DNA of 49,422 nt from the NCBI GenBank assembly GCA_964533785.1, contig CAZHNG010000006.1, positions 1 through 49,422 on the forward strand, in the 5' to 3' direction. The position numbers were made by a program, and so were the translations under genes. Source of the DNA: JANQRV01 sp964533785. GTDB taxonomy: Bacteria; Bacteroidota; Bacteroidia; Chitinophagales; Saprospiraceae. Each line of letters opens with the position of its first letter. The first letter of the stretch is position 1. Shown piece by piece: positions 32,157 through 41,297 of this stretch. Below the pieces are notes generated by a model that saw nothing but the letters and a program-made list of their open reading frames with translations, was not told where the DNA came from and made no database searches.

Positions 32157-33677
32157 CTATCGATTATCCGTGTCTGCAATAAATTCAGCCACATCCTCCT
32201 TAAATTTCTCTAGCGAAGGCATATGCGTATACATCATGTGCCCAGCCTCGTAATATTCCATGATGATGTTATCCTTGATCTCTTTCGTCAATCCAAGGTG
32301 ATTGATCGTATATTCGACACCATAGAAAACCGTAGCGATATCATAAATCCCATTGAGGATCAATACTTTCATATTTGGATCACGGGATAAAGCCTCGGCC
32401 ATATCGATCCCCGTATTGATCGCAGCGCTGGTTCCCCAACGGTTATTTCCCTCGTGCGACCAATCCCATTTAAATCCTTTTCTCCTGCCGGCAGAAGTTG
32501 TATACATCAATTCTTTACTTACCCCTAGTTCTCCGTGGAAATAATCGAGAAAACCTGTGATGTAAGCAGGTGAAATAGCTGAGCTCTGCGGGTCATGGCT
32601 ACCGGTTTGGCTCAGCAGGTCCTGATTGATCCCCGTATACCTGGAATCTAGTCGACCCACGATTTGTCCTTCTTCCCTGAGCATTTCGGCAAAAAATTCC
32701 TGATTGGTCACTCTTAAATCAGCTTTCATCCAATAATCCGCATCCGTGCCCGTGTAGGCTGCCAATTGTTCAGCAATGGATTGTTTTTCCGATTCGGATA
32801 TCTGATCACCTTTGAACAGCGCAGGCGTGTATTCATTTTCAGTGAAAGACCGGATTTCATCCAGAAAGGCGTAAATATCGGGATTCTTGTTTTCAATTCT
32901 ATTGTGATACCAGGCCGTAGCCGCGTAAGTAGGAAAATGAACGATATAAGGTATATCTTCTTGTGGTGGGAAGATCAAAGTGCGCAGGTCAAATACCGCA
33001 GAAACCATAATCACTCCGTTCATTGCGATCCCCTGGCTCAACAGCTTATTCATAACCCCTGCATTGCGAAAGGTACCGTAACTTTCACCCAACAAAAATT
33101 TAGGTGCATTCATGCGGCCATGATTGATGAGATATTGTGTAATGAATAAGCTGATACTTCGGATATCCTGGTCTACGCCCCAAAAATCAGAGAATTTGGC
33201 CTTGCCTACCGGCACACTCAACCCCGTTCCAATGGGGTCCATCATAACCAGGTCAGCCACATCCAGGATGGAATAATCATTGTTGACGATCTGATAAGGA
33301 GCCGCGGGAGTGGTTTCAGGATCATTCACTACGATGCGCTTCGGTCCTAAAACCCCCATGTGTAACCAGAAAGAGGAAGAACCCGGGCCTCCGTTATAGG
33401 CAAAAACTATTGGCCGGTTCGCTTCCGGATTGTCTTTGGTGTAACTAGTAAACCCGAATAAGGCAATGGGTTCGTTGTTCTCGTCCCTCAATTTCATAGT
33501 GCCGGCAACGGCTGTGTAATTAATCACCTTACCGTTGATGGTAGCCTGGTGTTTGGTCGTAAATACCTCAGGTTCCGGAATAGGCTTGGGCTTCATTTCT
33601 TTTTCTTCCTGGCCCATTATTGGAATAGAAAGTATTAGAAAGGCTAGAAGCAATAAAAGTTGCTGGATTTGTTGCAT
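32157..33677 (-). CDS. S10 serine carboxypeptidase family protein
   Basis: 506 residues from the ATG at 33677, which gives a clean signal peptide (MQQIQQLLLLLAFLILSIPIMGQ); the frame is open 23 codons further upstream. Alpha/beta hydrolase of the S10 family: oxyanion region AYNGGPGSSSFW, nucleophile in FLLGESYGTFR, Asp region LNGIYDIATVF, His region EAGHMMYTH. S10 enzymes remove C-terminal residues from peptides at acidic pH; bacterial members are periplasmic. It may serve peptide catabolism. The substrate is unknown. Confidence 0.9.
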   Translation of the reverse strand: MQQIQQLLLLLAFLILSIPIMGQEEKEMKPKPIPEPEVFTTKHQATINGKVINYTAVAGTMKLRDENNEPIALFGFTSYTKDNPEANRPIVFAYNGGPGSSSFWLHMGVLGPKRIVVNDPETTPAAPYQIVNNDYSILDVADLVMMDPIGTGLSVPVGKAKFSDFWGVDQDIRSISLFITQYLINHGRMNAPKFLLGESYGTFRNAGVMNKLLSQGIAMNGVIMVSAVFDLRTLIFPPQEDIPYIVHFPTYAATAWYHNRIENKNPDIYAFLDEIRSFTENEYTPALFKGDQISESEKQSIAEQLAAYTGTDADYWMKADLRVTNQEFFAEMLREEGQIVGRLDSRYTGINQDLLSQTGSHDPQSSAISPAYITGFLDYFHGELGVSKELMYTTSAGRRKGFKWDWSHEGNNRWGTSAAINTGIDMAEALSRDPNMKVLILNGIYDIATVFYGVEYTINHLGLTKEIKDNIIMEYYEAGHMMYTHMPSLEKFKEDVAEFIADTDNR

Positions 33678-33984
33678 AAGTCTTTTTTTAAAGAGGAAAT
33701 TAAAAAAATTATAGCACATCAATCGCCGTATGATTTTTTTGCACATAATAATTTTTAAAATGCTGATCCTTTTTAAAATTGGTAAGTAAGACAGCAGATT
33801 CTAGACACTCCGCAATTTTTGATTTGAGCTAATACCTCGTAACGCGGAATTCCTGACTACCTTAGGCATGTTATTTCGCACTGAAAATCTTATCGGAATA
33901 AATTCCGATTTACAAGTATGTTATATACGTGGTGACACAAAGAAAATCTACCTTCCATTTAAAGAAACGATAACCTGCAACAGA
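33678..33984. other. Spacer with a decayed REP pair, no gene
   Basis: The 307 bases before the S10 peptidase start contain the REP-like hairpins listed at 33844-33907. The part next to the peptidase is AT-rich and should hold its promoter. No gene seen. Confidence 0.45.
33844..33907. repeat. Degenerate REP hairpin pair
   Basis: 33844-33879 is 36 nt long, starts GCGGAAT and ends ATTTCGC. It matches 29 of 36 bases of the 36-nt hairpin at 38425-38460 beside the REP transposase. A second palindrome CGGAATAAATTCCG (33894-33907) matches the core at 38484-38497. The order of the two hairpins is the same at both places. Confidence 0.7.
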
Positions 33985-34314
33985 CTAATTCATCTGTTTT
34001 TGCCCAAGTTTAATTTTTTCACCCCATTCTTGCACAACGAGATAGGTACCGATTTTACGCATAAACAGATCTTCTTTTGGATAGATAAAAACCTCGTACT
34101 TATTGGTTTTAAAAGTACTGATCTGGCAATTAATCTTTTTGCATAGGATATCATTGGCTAAAATAGACACCCTTCCTTTGTTAGTTAGAATTTCTACCTT
34201 GCCATTTATGGCTTTTGCTAATTTTGCCAAATTAGCAGACTGAGCAAAAGCACTATTCTGGTTAAAAAACAATACGCTAAGGAGGATAATAGTAATGGTG
34301 GGAAAGATTTTCAT
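33985..34314 (-). CDS. Hypothetical small secreted protein
   Basis: 109 residues. Signal peptide MKIFPTITIILLSVLFFNQNSAFAQ. The mature part (ANLAKLAKAINGKVEILTNKGRVSILANDILCK) is basic with two Cys (IL-C-KKIN-C). No recognised family. Its 3' end lies 78 nt from the degenerate REP pair. It is flanked by convergent and divergent genes and shows no operon partner. A real gene is likely because of the clear signal peptide and start. Confidence 0.6.
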   Translation of the reverse strand: MKIFPTITIILLSVLFFNQNSAFAQSANLAKLAKAINGKVEILTNKGRVSILANDILCKKINCQISTFKTNKYEVFIYPKEDLFMRKIGTYLVVQEWGEKIKLGQKQMN

Positions 34315-34530
34315 TTACCTATAGTATTTTAGTTGATACAATTAATTGATGCAATAGTGAACAGTTGTGGCGTAAGCGAATCAAGAGAAATGATTACCTT
34401 GCTAAAATAAACGCGGTATTACAATCTGGACCATCCAATTCTATTAACACGATAACATCCCCATTTTCTTCTTCTCCAAAATACCAAATTTTGTGTAATT
34501 TGGGCGAAGCAAAACGAAAGCTGTTAAAAT

Positions 34531-37500
34531 ATGAACGATTTCTTGAAAACTTTTTCTTCTATAACCAGTACTAGTCTTATATTAATTTCATTTTTCCTAT
34601 TTCAATGCTCCCAACCACGAGAGGGGGTGTTATCCTTAAATAAAGAAGACCGGGTCGTCATCATCGGGAATAACCTTTGTTCCCGTATGATGAACTTTGG
34701 CTACTTTGAGACCGAAGTCCAACTTCGTCATCCCGACAGCCTGATCTTTATCCGTAATATGTGTGACGGTGGCAATACCCCCGGCTTCCGGCCACATTCC
34801 GGAAGAAAAGAGACCTGGGCATTTCCCGGAGCGGAGGAATTCTACGGCGGCCCCGCAAAATACATTGGAGGGGAAGGTCATTTTGAAACACCAGATGAAT
34901 GGTTGACCCGGCTGGAAACGGATATTATTCTCGCATTCTTCGGATACAATGAATCCTTTAGAGGTCCTGATGGTATTGACAATTACAAGGCGGAATTGGA
35001 TGCCTTTATTGACCATACCCTGTCGCAAAAATACAATGGAGAAAGTGCTCCAAAATTAGTATTGGTTTCCCCCATTGCTTTCGAGGATCTTTCTGATCGT
35101 CAGGACTTGCCCGATGGCATTCAGGAAAATGAGAACCTGGCCATGTACACGAAAGCCATGAAAGCAGTGGCGCAAGAAAATAACATTCCATTTATTGATG
35201 TCTTTACGCCTACCAAAAACTGGTTCGATCAAGGTAACAAACAATATACGATCGACGGGGCACAATTCAAGGATAGTGGGTATGCTCAGTTTTCAAAATT
35301 GTTAGCCGACCAAATATTTGGCACAAGCAACGGAGCCAGTGAGGATTACAGGGATTTAGTTCATGCAGCGGTGCAAGAAAAGAATTGGATGTGGCACAAT
35401 GATTTCAAGATCCCGAATGGCGTTCATGTTTTTGGCCGTCGCTACGATCCTTTCGGGCCTGATAATTACCCCTTTGAATTAGAGAAGATCAGGCAAATGA
35501 CGGCGATCCGGGATCAGGCGATCTGGACAGCCCTCCAGGGAGAAGAAATGGATATTGCTGCCGCCGATGCCCAAACCCGCTCCCTCCCCCCCGTTCAGAC
35601 CAATTATCAACCCAGTGAGAAAAATGGTAATCCTGAATACCTGTACGGTCAAGATGCACTGGACAAGATCGAAGTGGCACCAGGTTATAAGATTGAGCTT
35701 TTTGCTTCCGAAAAAGAATTTAATGACCTGGCTAATCCCGTACAGATCTCCTTTGACAATAAAGGGCGGCTTTGGGTAGCCGTAATGCCTTCTTATCCTC
35801 ATTACCGGCCGGGAGATGAAAAGCCCAATGACAAATTGCTGATCCTTGAAGATACCGATAATGATGGCAAAGCCGATAAACAGACCGTCTGGGCCGATGG
35901 ACTTCATTTGCCCACCGGTTTTGAATTTGCCCCCGAAGGCGTTTACCTCGCCCAGGGCACCAATCTCATTTTGTTGTCTGATACAGATGGAGATGATAAA
36001 GCGGATCAAAAAGAAATTTTGCTTAGTGGCTTTGATGATCATGATACTCACCATGTGATCAGTGCTTTTTGTGCCGACCCTTCTGGTGCCATTTATATGG
36101 GAGAAGGCGTGTTCCTAAGGACGAATGTAGAGACTCCTTACGGCCCCGTTCGTGGCACGAACGGTGGTTTTTTCCGTTACACTCCTCAACGCCATCATTT
36201 GGAACGCACTGCCCAATTATCCATTCCTAATCCCTGGGGTATCGCTTTTGACCGGTGGGGTCAAAACTTTTTTTGCGAAACCTCCGGCCCCGATTTCCGG
36301 TGGATGATGCCGGGGTCTGTCAATCCGGTTTACGGTGTTGCTACCGCCAAATCCAGAAACCTGATCGAAGATGCACACCGGGTACGTCCTACATCAGGAA
36401 TCGAGTTCGTCTCCAGTCGTCATTTTCCGGATGAAGTGCAGGGTGATCTTTTGATCAATAATACCATCGGCTTTTTAGGTACTAAACAGCATGTTTTTGT
36501 GGATGATGGCACCGGTTACAAAAGTGAACACCGCCAAGATCTCATAAAAGCATCCGATAAAAACTTTCGCCCGGTAGATATGGAATTTGCTCCGGACGGC
36601 TCATTGTATTTGGTGGACTGGCACAATGTACTAGTAGGACATATGCAGCATAATGCCCGCGACCCCTTGCGTGACCACGTACACGGGCGCATCTACCGGA
36701 TCACCTATCCATCCCGACCTTTGGTAAAACCCGCAAAAGTACATGATGCTACTATCGAAGAGCTACTGGACAATCTGAAATTGCCAGAATACCGGACCCG
36801 GTACCGGACACGCCGGGAATTGAGGGAAAGGGAAAGCGAAGCTGTACTTACTGCTTTGGATCAATGGGTTGGCAACCTTGATCAAGCCGATGAAAACTAC
36901 GAGCACCACCTCCTTGAAGCCTTGTGGGTTACCTGGGGCTTGAACCAGATCGACGCTGACCTGGTCAAACAACTTTTAAAAGCAGAAGATTACCGGGCAC
37001 GTACCGCCGCTGTGCGAGTATTGCGCTACGCCGGGCACCAAATTCCTGAGCAGGCAGACCTGCTGATGGAAGCTGCCAAAGATGAACACGGCAGAGTAAG
37101 GTTGGAAACAATTGTTGCGGCTTCGTGGCTGGATAAAGAGCAAGGTATTCCAATTGTTACCGAAGCTGGTCAACATCCGCTCGATGAATGGATGGTGGAA
37201 GCCTATGCTACTTCTCTGGCCCACCTGAACGATCAAACCGTAAGCGGCAAACCCGAGGAAGCTTTACAAACCGATCTGACAGGCAAGGAACGTGACTTGT
37301 ACCTACAAGGTAAGAGTATCTACAGCAGAGAAGGATACTGCATAACCTGCCACCAAGCAGACGGAAAAGGGCTGGAAGCTTCCGGCTTTCCACCTCTAGC
37401 CGGCACCAGATGGGCCCTGGGAAGTGAAGAACGCATCATTAAGCTTACGCTAAATGGGCTTATGGGGCCTATTGAAGTACTCAGCAAAGAATATCCGGGA

Positions 37501-37710
37501 CAAGTACCTATGACCCCTTACGGAGGACTGTTGAACGATGAAGAAGTCGCCGCGGTCTTAACTTACGTCAGAAACTCTTTCGGCAATAAGGCATCTGCCA
37601 TTACTCCCGATAAGGTGAAGGCGGTACGTGCCGCCATCGCCGATAAAAAGGGGTTTTATTCGCCTGAGGAGCTGCTGGCAGAGCATCCGCACCAAGAGGA
37701 AATGGAGTAA
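34531..37710 (+). CDS. Large lipoprotein: SGNH-like, PVC-type propeller and cytochrome c domains
   Basis: 1059 residues. Lipoprotein signal (lipobox Cys26), SGNH/GDSL-like domain (about 40-275), a soluble-dehydrogenase-like beta-propeller (about 380-730; APGYKIELFASEKEFNDLANP, SFDNKGRLWVAVMPSYPHY), a helical repeat region (about 740-900) and a C-terminal cytochrome c domain with one heme site C-I-T-C-H at 937-941. In the SGNH-like part the usual GDS is GNN (46-48) and the usual DxxH is DGAQ (242-245), so hydrolase activity is doubtful. The propeller/heme layout is that of PVC-type heme-binding proteins, abundant in Planctomycetes and Verrucomicrobia and also found in Bacteroidota. A role in periplasmic sugar oxidation with electron transfer to the chain is inferred. 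Confidence 0.88.
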   Translation: MNDFLKTFSSITSTSLILISFFLFQCSQPREGVLSLNKEDRVVIIGNNLCSRMMNFGYFETEVQLRHPDSLIFIRNMCDGGNTPGFRPHSGRKETWAFPGAEEFYGGPAKYIGGEGHFETPDEWLTRLETDIILAFFGYNESFRGPDGIDNYKAELDAFIDHTLSQKYNGESAPKLVLVSPIAFEDLSDRQDLPDGIQENENLAMYTKAMKAVAQENNIPFIDVFTPTKNWFDQGNKQYTIDGAQFKDSGYAQFSKLLADQIFGTSNGASEDYRDLVHAAVQEKNWMWHNDFKIPNGVHVFGRRYDPFGPDNYPFELEKIRQMTAIRDQAIWTALQGEEMDIAAADAQTRSLPPVQTNYQPSEKNGNPEYLYGQDALDKIEVAPGYKIELFASEKEFNDLANPVQISFDNKGRLWVAVMPSYPHYRPGDEKPNDKLLILEDTDNDGKADKQTVWADGLHLPTGFEFAPEGVYLAQGTNLILLSDTDGDDKADQKEILLSGFDDHDTHHVISAFCADPSGAIYMGEGVFLRTNVETPYGPVRGTNGGFFRYTPQRHHLERTAQLSIPNPWGIAFDRWGQNFFCETSGPDFRWMMPGSVNPVYGVATAKSRNLIEDAHRVRPTSGIEFVSSRHFPDEVQGDLLINNTIGFLGTKQHVFVDDGTGYKSEHRQDLIKASDKNFRPVDMEFAPDGSLYLVDWHNVLVGHMQHNARDPLRDHVHGRIYRITYPSRPLVKPAKVHDATIEELLDNLKLPEYRTRYRTRRELRERESEAVLTALDQWVGNLDQADENYEHHLLEALWVTWGLNQIDADLVKQLLKAEDYRARTAAVRVLRYAGHQIPEQADLLMEAAKDEHGRVRLETIVAASWLDKEQGIPIVTEAGQHPLDEWMVEAYATSLAHLNDQTVSGKPEEALQTDLTGKERDLYLQGKSIYSREGYCITCHQADGKGLEASGFPPLAGTRWALGSEERIIKLTLNGLMGPIEVLSKEYPGQVPMTPYGGLLNDEEVAAVLTYVRNSFGNKASAITPDKVKAVRAAIADKKGFYSPEELLAEHPHQEEME

Positions 37711-37713
37711 CTG

Positions 37714-37771
37714 GTAGAGCGGAATTCATTCCGCGAAATAAATTTTCACCCCGGAATAAATTCCGCTCTAC
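37714..37771. repeat. REP double hairpin downstream of the transposase gene
   Basis: Arms GTAGAGCGGAAT (37714-37725) and ATTCCGCTCTAC (37760-37771) are exact complements; inside lie two small inverted hairpins GCGGAATTCATTCCGC and GGAATAAATTCC. It overlaps the 3' end of the transposase gene (stop at 37746-37748) and starts 4 nt after the stop of the upstream large lipoprotein gene. Confidence 0.85.
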
Positions 37772-38411
37772 TATAAGTGAAAGGATGTTCCCGCCAGTCC
37801 CTGACAATCCCGGCCTTGACAGGATTGTTTAAGATGTAACTGTATTCATTTGCCAAATGTCGTTCATTTCTAATAAACCGATTATAATAGCCAGCCTTCC
37901 AAACAGCGCCTTTTCTATTAAACAAACGGTTAATGGCCACTGCGCTCCCACCCTTAATCCTCTTCATGACGATATCTAAATTGGTATAAGAATCTAACTC
38001 AGATTCACCATCATACCCATCAGGTAATTGTACACTAAAATCCAACAATAAATGAATATGATTAGACATCACCGTGAAAGCATAGCATTTATAAAAAAGC
38101 CCATCGAATGCTAATATCTTGTCTGCTACTATTGTGGCAGCTTCGGGATTTTTCAATAAATGTTCCTGTTTATTACTGACGTGCAGAAGTTCTTCCATTT
38201 GGTGTTGATATAATCGATGAGCTTCTGCAACCTGATCTTCTTTGCAGGGAGATTTTTTGGCCTCAATTTCCAACAACCTCATTCGAAGGTCTTTCTGCAG
38301 CTTTAATTGCATGGATTTCGGAATAGCATCGTGTAAGTTGGTAGTTACCGCAAACGTTGCCCCGATAAAATGAAGATGCGGTAACCCATTTCTGATGTAA
38401 TGGGTTTTCAT
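37746..38411 (-). CDS. REP-associated tyrosine transposase (RAYT, Y1 HUH family)
   Basis: 221 residues from the ATG at 38411; an ATG at 38450 inside a REP hairpin would add 13 residues. The HUH motif is SNHIHLLL (His118, His120) and the catalytic Tyr is probably Tyr192 in NEYSYILNNPVKAGIV, with WKAGYYNRFIRNERHL before it. A helical insertion (about 35-95) extends the core. Family members nick and join single-stranded REP sequences and are domesticated rather than classical transposons, with no inverted ends of their own. REP hairpins lie on both sides of this gene. Confidence 0.92.
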   Translation of the reverse strand: MKTHYIRNGLPHLHFIGATFAVTTNLHDAIPKSMQLKLQKDLRMRLLEIEAKKSPCKEDQVAEAHRLYQHQMEELLHVSNKQEHLLKNPEAATIVADKILAFDGLFYKCYAFTVMSNHIHLLLDFSVQLPDGYDGESELDSYTNLDIVMKRIKGGSAVAINRLFNRKGAVWKAGYYNRFIRNERHLANEYSYILNNPVKAGIVRDWREHPFTYSRAEFIPG

Positions 38412-38424
38412 AATTACTAGTTTG

Positions 38425-38498
38425 GCGGAATTTCTTAATGCCTGCGGCATGTTATTCCGCGGTGAATAAGAAATGACGGGGCGCGGAATAAATTCCGC
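38425..38498. repeat. REP hairpins A and B upstream of the transposase gene
   Basis: Hairpin A runs 38425-38460: GCGGAAT...ATTCCGC with an inner stem ATGCC-TGC-GGCAT. Hairpin B is GCGGAAT-AA-ATTCCGC (38483-38498). A covers the alternative upstream start codon of the transposase. Confidence 0.85.
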
Positions 38499-38533
38499 AA
38501 AACTATGGGGCGTGGCAGGAGTGTTGGTTTGCT

Positions 38534-38601
38534 TGGTAGCGCGGAGTTTCGTTCCGCTCCTAAATATAGTGCTTTTTCGCGGAATAAATTCCGCGCTACC
38601 A
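38534..38601. repeat. REP double hairpin C between transposase and oxygenase genes
   Basis: Outer arms TGGTAGCGCGGA (38534-38545) and TCCGCGCTACCA (38590-38601) are perfect complements, enclosing GCGGAgtttcgtTCCGC and GCGGAATAAATTCCGC. It ends 3 nt from the stop of the 2OG oxygenase gene. Confidence 0.85.
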
Positions 38602-38603
38602 GG

Positions 38604-39440
38604 TTAGGTATTGCGGAATTTTTTTATAAAGCGCACCACCGAAGCCGGTAACACCTTGTTGGCTAAATTTACCAATGTATTGTAGCGTTCCATTTCCTTG
38701 CTATCTAAACCTTCCCGGCTGGCAAAAGTGGTGGTGATGCGATTGCGCTGGCTTTTATCCAACTCACTTTCCGGACGACCGTTCGAATAGTAATACAAGG
38801 CCAGAGAACGACGGCTACGGTCCGGTGGGCAAGTTAAAGGGTCAGGATGGCCGTGCCAGGAATTACCCGTAGTCGAAAACAAGGCTACCCGGTTGAAAAG
38901 AGGGGCAATCTTCACGACGGACCGACTCATATCTTTCTCCCACAACTCAAAATGACCGCCGTATTCCGCTTTCCAATCCTCGTTGAGGTACACCAACAAA
39001 TTCAACCGGCGATCCAGACTCATTTTCCGGTGCTTGTGGAAATCAACGTGTATTTTGAGAAAACCATCTCTTTTTATTTCGTGAAACCCGCCTCCCTCAA
39101 AATATGGATCAGGGATCAACGCTTCATTTATGCCGGTCAATTCCTGTAAAAACTCCAGAAAGATCTGAGAGTTGAGAAAATGCACCAAATGGCGAGTATT
39201 TGGCCCGAAGGAATATTCTCCTTTGGAGGCCAATTTCTTTTCGTTAGGATTACTGTAGTAGATATTTTCCCCTCCTTTTTCTGACAAACCAGGGAATTCA
39301 CTCAATACTTTTCGTAAAAATTCAGGATTGAAAAAATCATCAAAATAGATATTGGGAAAAGGCGGATTACTTTGGTAGGTATCCTTGTACTGTTCTGCTA
39401 CTTTTGATAAATCGGCGTATTTTTCGGATAAGAGCTGCAT
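38604..39440 (-). CDS. 2-oxoglutarate/Fe(II)-dependent oxygenase (prolyl-4-hydroxylase type)
   Basis: 278 residues from the ATG at 39440 (a TTG ten codons upstream is less likely). The iron site is H131-x-D133 (KIHVDFH) plus the distal His196 (SWHGHPDP), and a 2-oxoglutarate-binding Arg at about 210 (SRRSLALYYYS). The fold of about 30-220 is followed by a C-terminal basic helix (VVRFIKKFRNT). Substrate unknown; relatives hydroxylate protein or small-molecule substrates. It lies just after the REP block, with no operon partner visible. Confidence 0.85.
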   Translation of the reverse strand: MQLLSEKYADLSKVAEQYKDTYQSNPPFPNIYFDDFFNPEFLRKVLSEFPGLSEKGGENIYYSNPNEKKLASKGEYSFGPNTRHLVHFLNSQIFLEFLQELTGINEALIPDPYFEGGGFHEIKRDGFLKIHVDFHKHRKMSLDRRLNLLVYLNEDWKAEYGGHFELWEKDMSRSVVKIAPLFNRVALFSTTGNSWHGHPDPLTCPPDRSRRSLALYYYSNGRPESELDKSQRNRITTTFASREGLDSKEMERYNTLVNLANKVLPASVVRFIKKFRNT

Positions 39441-39575
39441 GTAACTTTTTAATTTTGGATCAATGCACAAAACTAGTGATTTGCCGTGAATTCGATACTA
39501 ATTTAATCCAAGTTTCGGTAGTAAAGAGTTATAGACTAGCAGCAAATAAACCAATGGATTTTGACTAAAGCAGGC

Positions 39576-41198
39576 TTATCTTTGATGAGTTTTTAACAAG
39601 TCACCTAATCCACCCACCAATCCATATAATGATCTTACTTCTTGTCCGGACAACGGGCGATCAAAAATGGCCACTTCGTCCATTAAACCAATAAAGTTCA
39701 ATCCCAGAAAAATTTTGGCTTTTTCTTCTTCCCAGGTAAAAGGTTCCGTGATGTTACTTGTGCCTTGTTGTTTTCCATTGATGTAAAAGGTAGCCACACC
39801 ATTATCCGTATTTAATCCGGAAAAAGTAATGACAATGTGCGTCCAGCGGCCGCGAGCAAAAGGACGATCTTGGGCAATGACGAGTCGATTGTTGAAGCTG
39901 GGATTGGTATCCGGGCTTTTCTTATCAGGATTCCAGACGGTGACATCGCCAAACACGCCCATGCGGAAGGAACGTGGATTTTCTTTGGTAAAATCAACCC
40001 ATAAGGCAGCGTCATCGTAGCCGGAATCCGTGATCTGAATCGGATCTGTATAGCCTGGTGCCAGGTCGGTTTCCGGATCAAGGCTGAGCCACAAAGAAAT
40101 GGTTCCTTGCCAGCTGGTCGTGCTGTAGTTCATATTTTCGTGTGCCTGATAAAAAAGTACCGGCTGGCCTTTGCGTTTAAACTCCAGTGCATGACCGTAC
40201 AAGCCTACGTTATCAGCAATAGTCACTTCCTCCGGAACCATAGCCGGAATAGCTTCCTGATGACGGTCATAGGCTGCAGCACCGTGTATGCGGTGATCTC
40301 CCTTAGCATAGTCTGCATGGTAGCCCTCATCGAAAGTACTAGCCAACAGCAGGGCTTCCTTAAGCACTGCTGCCCCTTCTTGTCTTTGTGTTTTGATGTG
40401 CGCCGCTACTTCGCCGACGGTACCCAACCAAATTTCATCCTTGTGTTGTTCTATATAGGCCACCAACTTTTCAAGCATTTCGATACGTGTCGTTTGTCTT
40501 CCGCCCACTCCAATCTCATGACCAGCTAATAACAACCAGGTACCATTTTCAATAGCAGCATCAACCAGCGGCTTTATATCGGTTTCAAAATCCTTTCCAT
40601 CCATTTCAATACCTTGCAATAGAGATAGATCAACAAATGCCGGATCGTTGCTTGCTTCGTTCAGCCAGCCCCGGCCACTCTCAAACAATTCAGCAACTAA
40701 AGGTGCGTAGCTCTTTGTATCCGTCCCTCTGCCCACGAACGTATTTCCGCAGGTATACGCAAAAGATGCTGGCACCACGCCTAACATTTCGTATATCTGC
40801 TGATTAGCGGCAAGCAATTCCTGTCTCATTGAGGCCAAAGTATAATTTTCCAGCGCTTTATCTCTTGACCAGGGGAAATTACCGGTACAAGGATGATGGA
40901 TCGTATGATTTCCGACCTCATGACCATCCGCCAGGATGTCTTTCCAGTCTTCCAGATGGTCTTTCATATTATTCGGGACAACATAAAAAGTAGCCTTTAC
41001 CCCAAGTTTTCGGAATAAATCCTTACCTACTTCGGGGTGCGATATCCTGGCATCGTCAAAGCTCAGACTGATCGCAGCCCGTTTACCTTCCGGCCAGGAA
41101 AAGCTGTTATCCTGCGCTTGAACCAAAAAGGGGAGCAATCCCGAGAAAAAGCACATCATTACTTTACAAATTGGATAGATACAAGATCTTGGAACCAT
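39576..41198 (-). CDS. Secreted polysaccharide deacetylase with C-terminal LamG-like domain
   Basis: 540 residues. The signal peptide ends at VQAQ. NodB domain: SLSFDDA (Asp48, Asp49), GHEVGNHTIHHP (metal His98 and His102), a later AYTCGN and an AGHEIG block. From about residue 310 a concanavalin/LamG-like domain follows (LWLSLDPETDLAPGY..., RWTHIVITFSG, ATFYINGKQQG, VAIFDRPLSGQEVRSLYGLV). NodB enzymes remove N- or O-acetyl groups from polysaccharides such as chitin, peptidoglycan or xylan. The LamG part may bind the glycan. Divergent from the deaminase gene. Confidence 0.9.
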   Translation of the reverse strand: MVPRSCIYPICKVMMCFFSGLLPFLVQAQDNSFSWPEGKRAAISLSFDDARISHPEVGKDLFRKLGVKATFYVVPNNMKDHLEDWKDILADGHEVGNHTIHHPCTGNFPWSRDKALENYTLASMRQELLAANQQIYEMLGVVPASFAYTCGNTFVGRGTDTKSYAPLVAELFESGRGWLNEASNDPAFVDLSLLQGIEMDGKDFETDIKPLVDAAIENGTWLLLAGHEIGVGGRQTTRIEMLEKLVAYIEQHKDEIWLGTVGEVAAHIKTQRQEGAAVLKEALLLASTFDEGYHADYAKGDHRIHGAAAYDRHQEAIPAMVPEEVTIADNVGLYGHALEFKRKGQPVLFYQAHENMNYSTTSWQGTISLWLSLDPETDLAPGYTDPIQITDSGYDDAALWVDFTKENPRSFRMGVFGDVTVWNPDKKSPDTNPSFNNRLVIAQDRPFARGRWTHIVITFSGLNTDNGVATFYINGKQQGTSNITEPFTWEEEKAKIFLGLNFIGLMDEVAIFDRPLSGQEVRSLYGLVGGLGDLLKTHQR

Positions 41199-41297
41199 GT
41201 TATTTGAATTTGTTGATTTTGTGGACTAAACTCCATAAAAATAAAAAAGTGATGAACCATTTCGGAATATTCAATCTTCTAAAATCAAAATCTTATC

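Noticed and set aside
33868..34146. 92-codon plus-strand open frame
   Set aside because: Overlaps the REP pair and is antisense to a small secreted-protein gene with a clear signal peptide.
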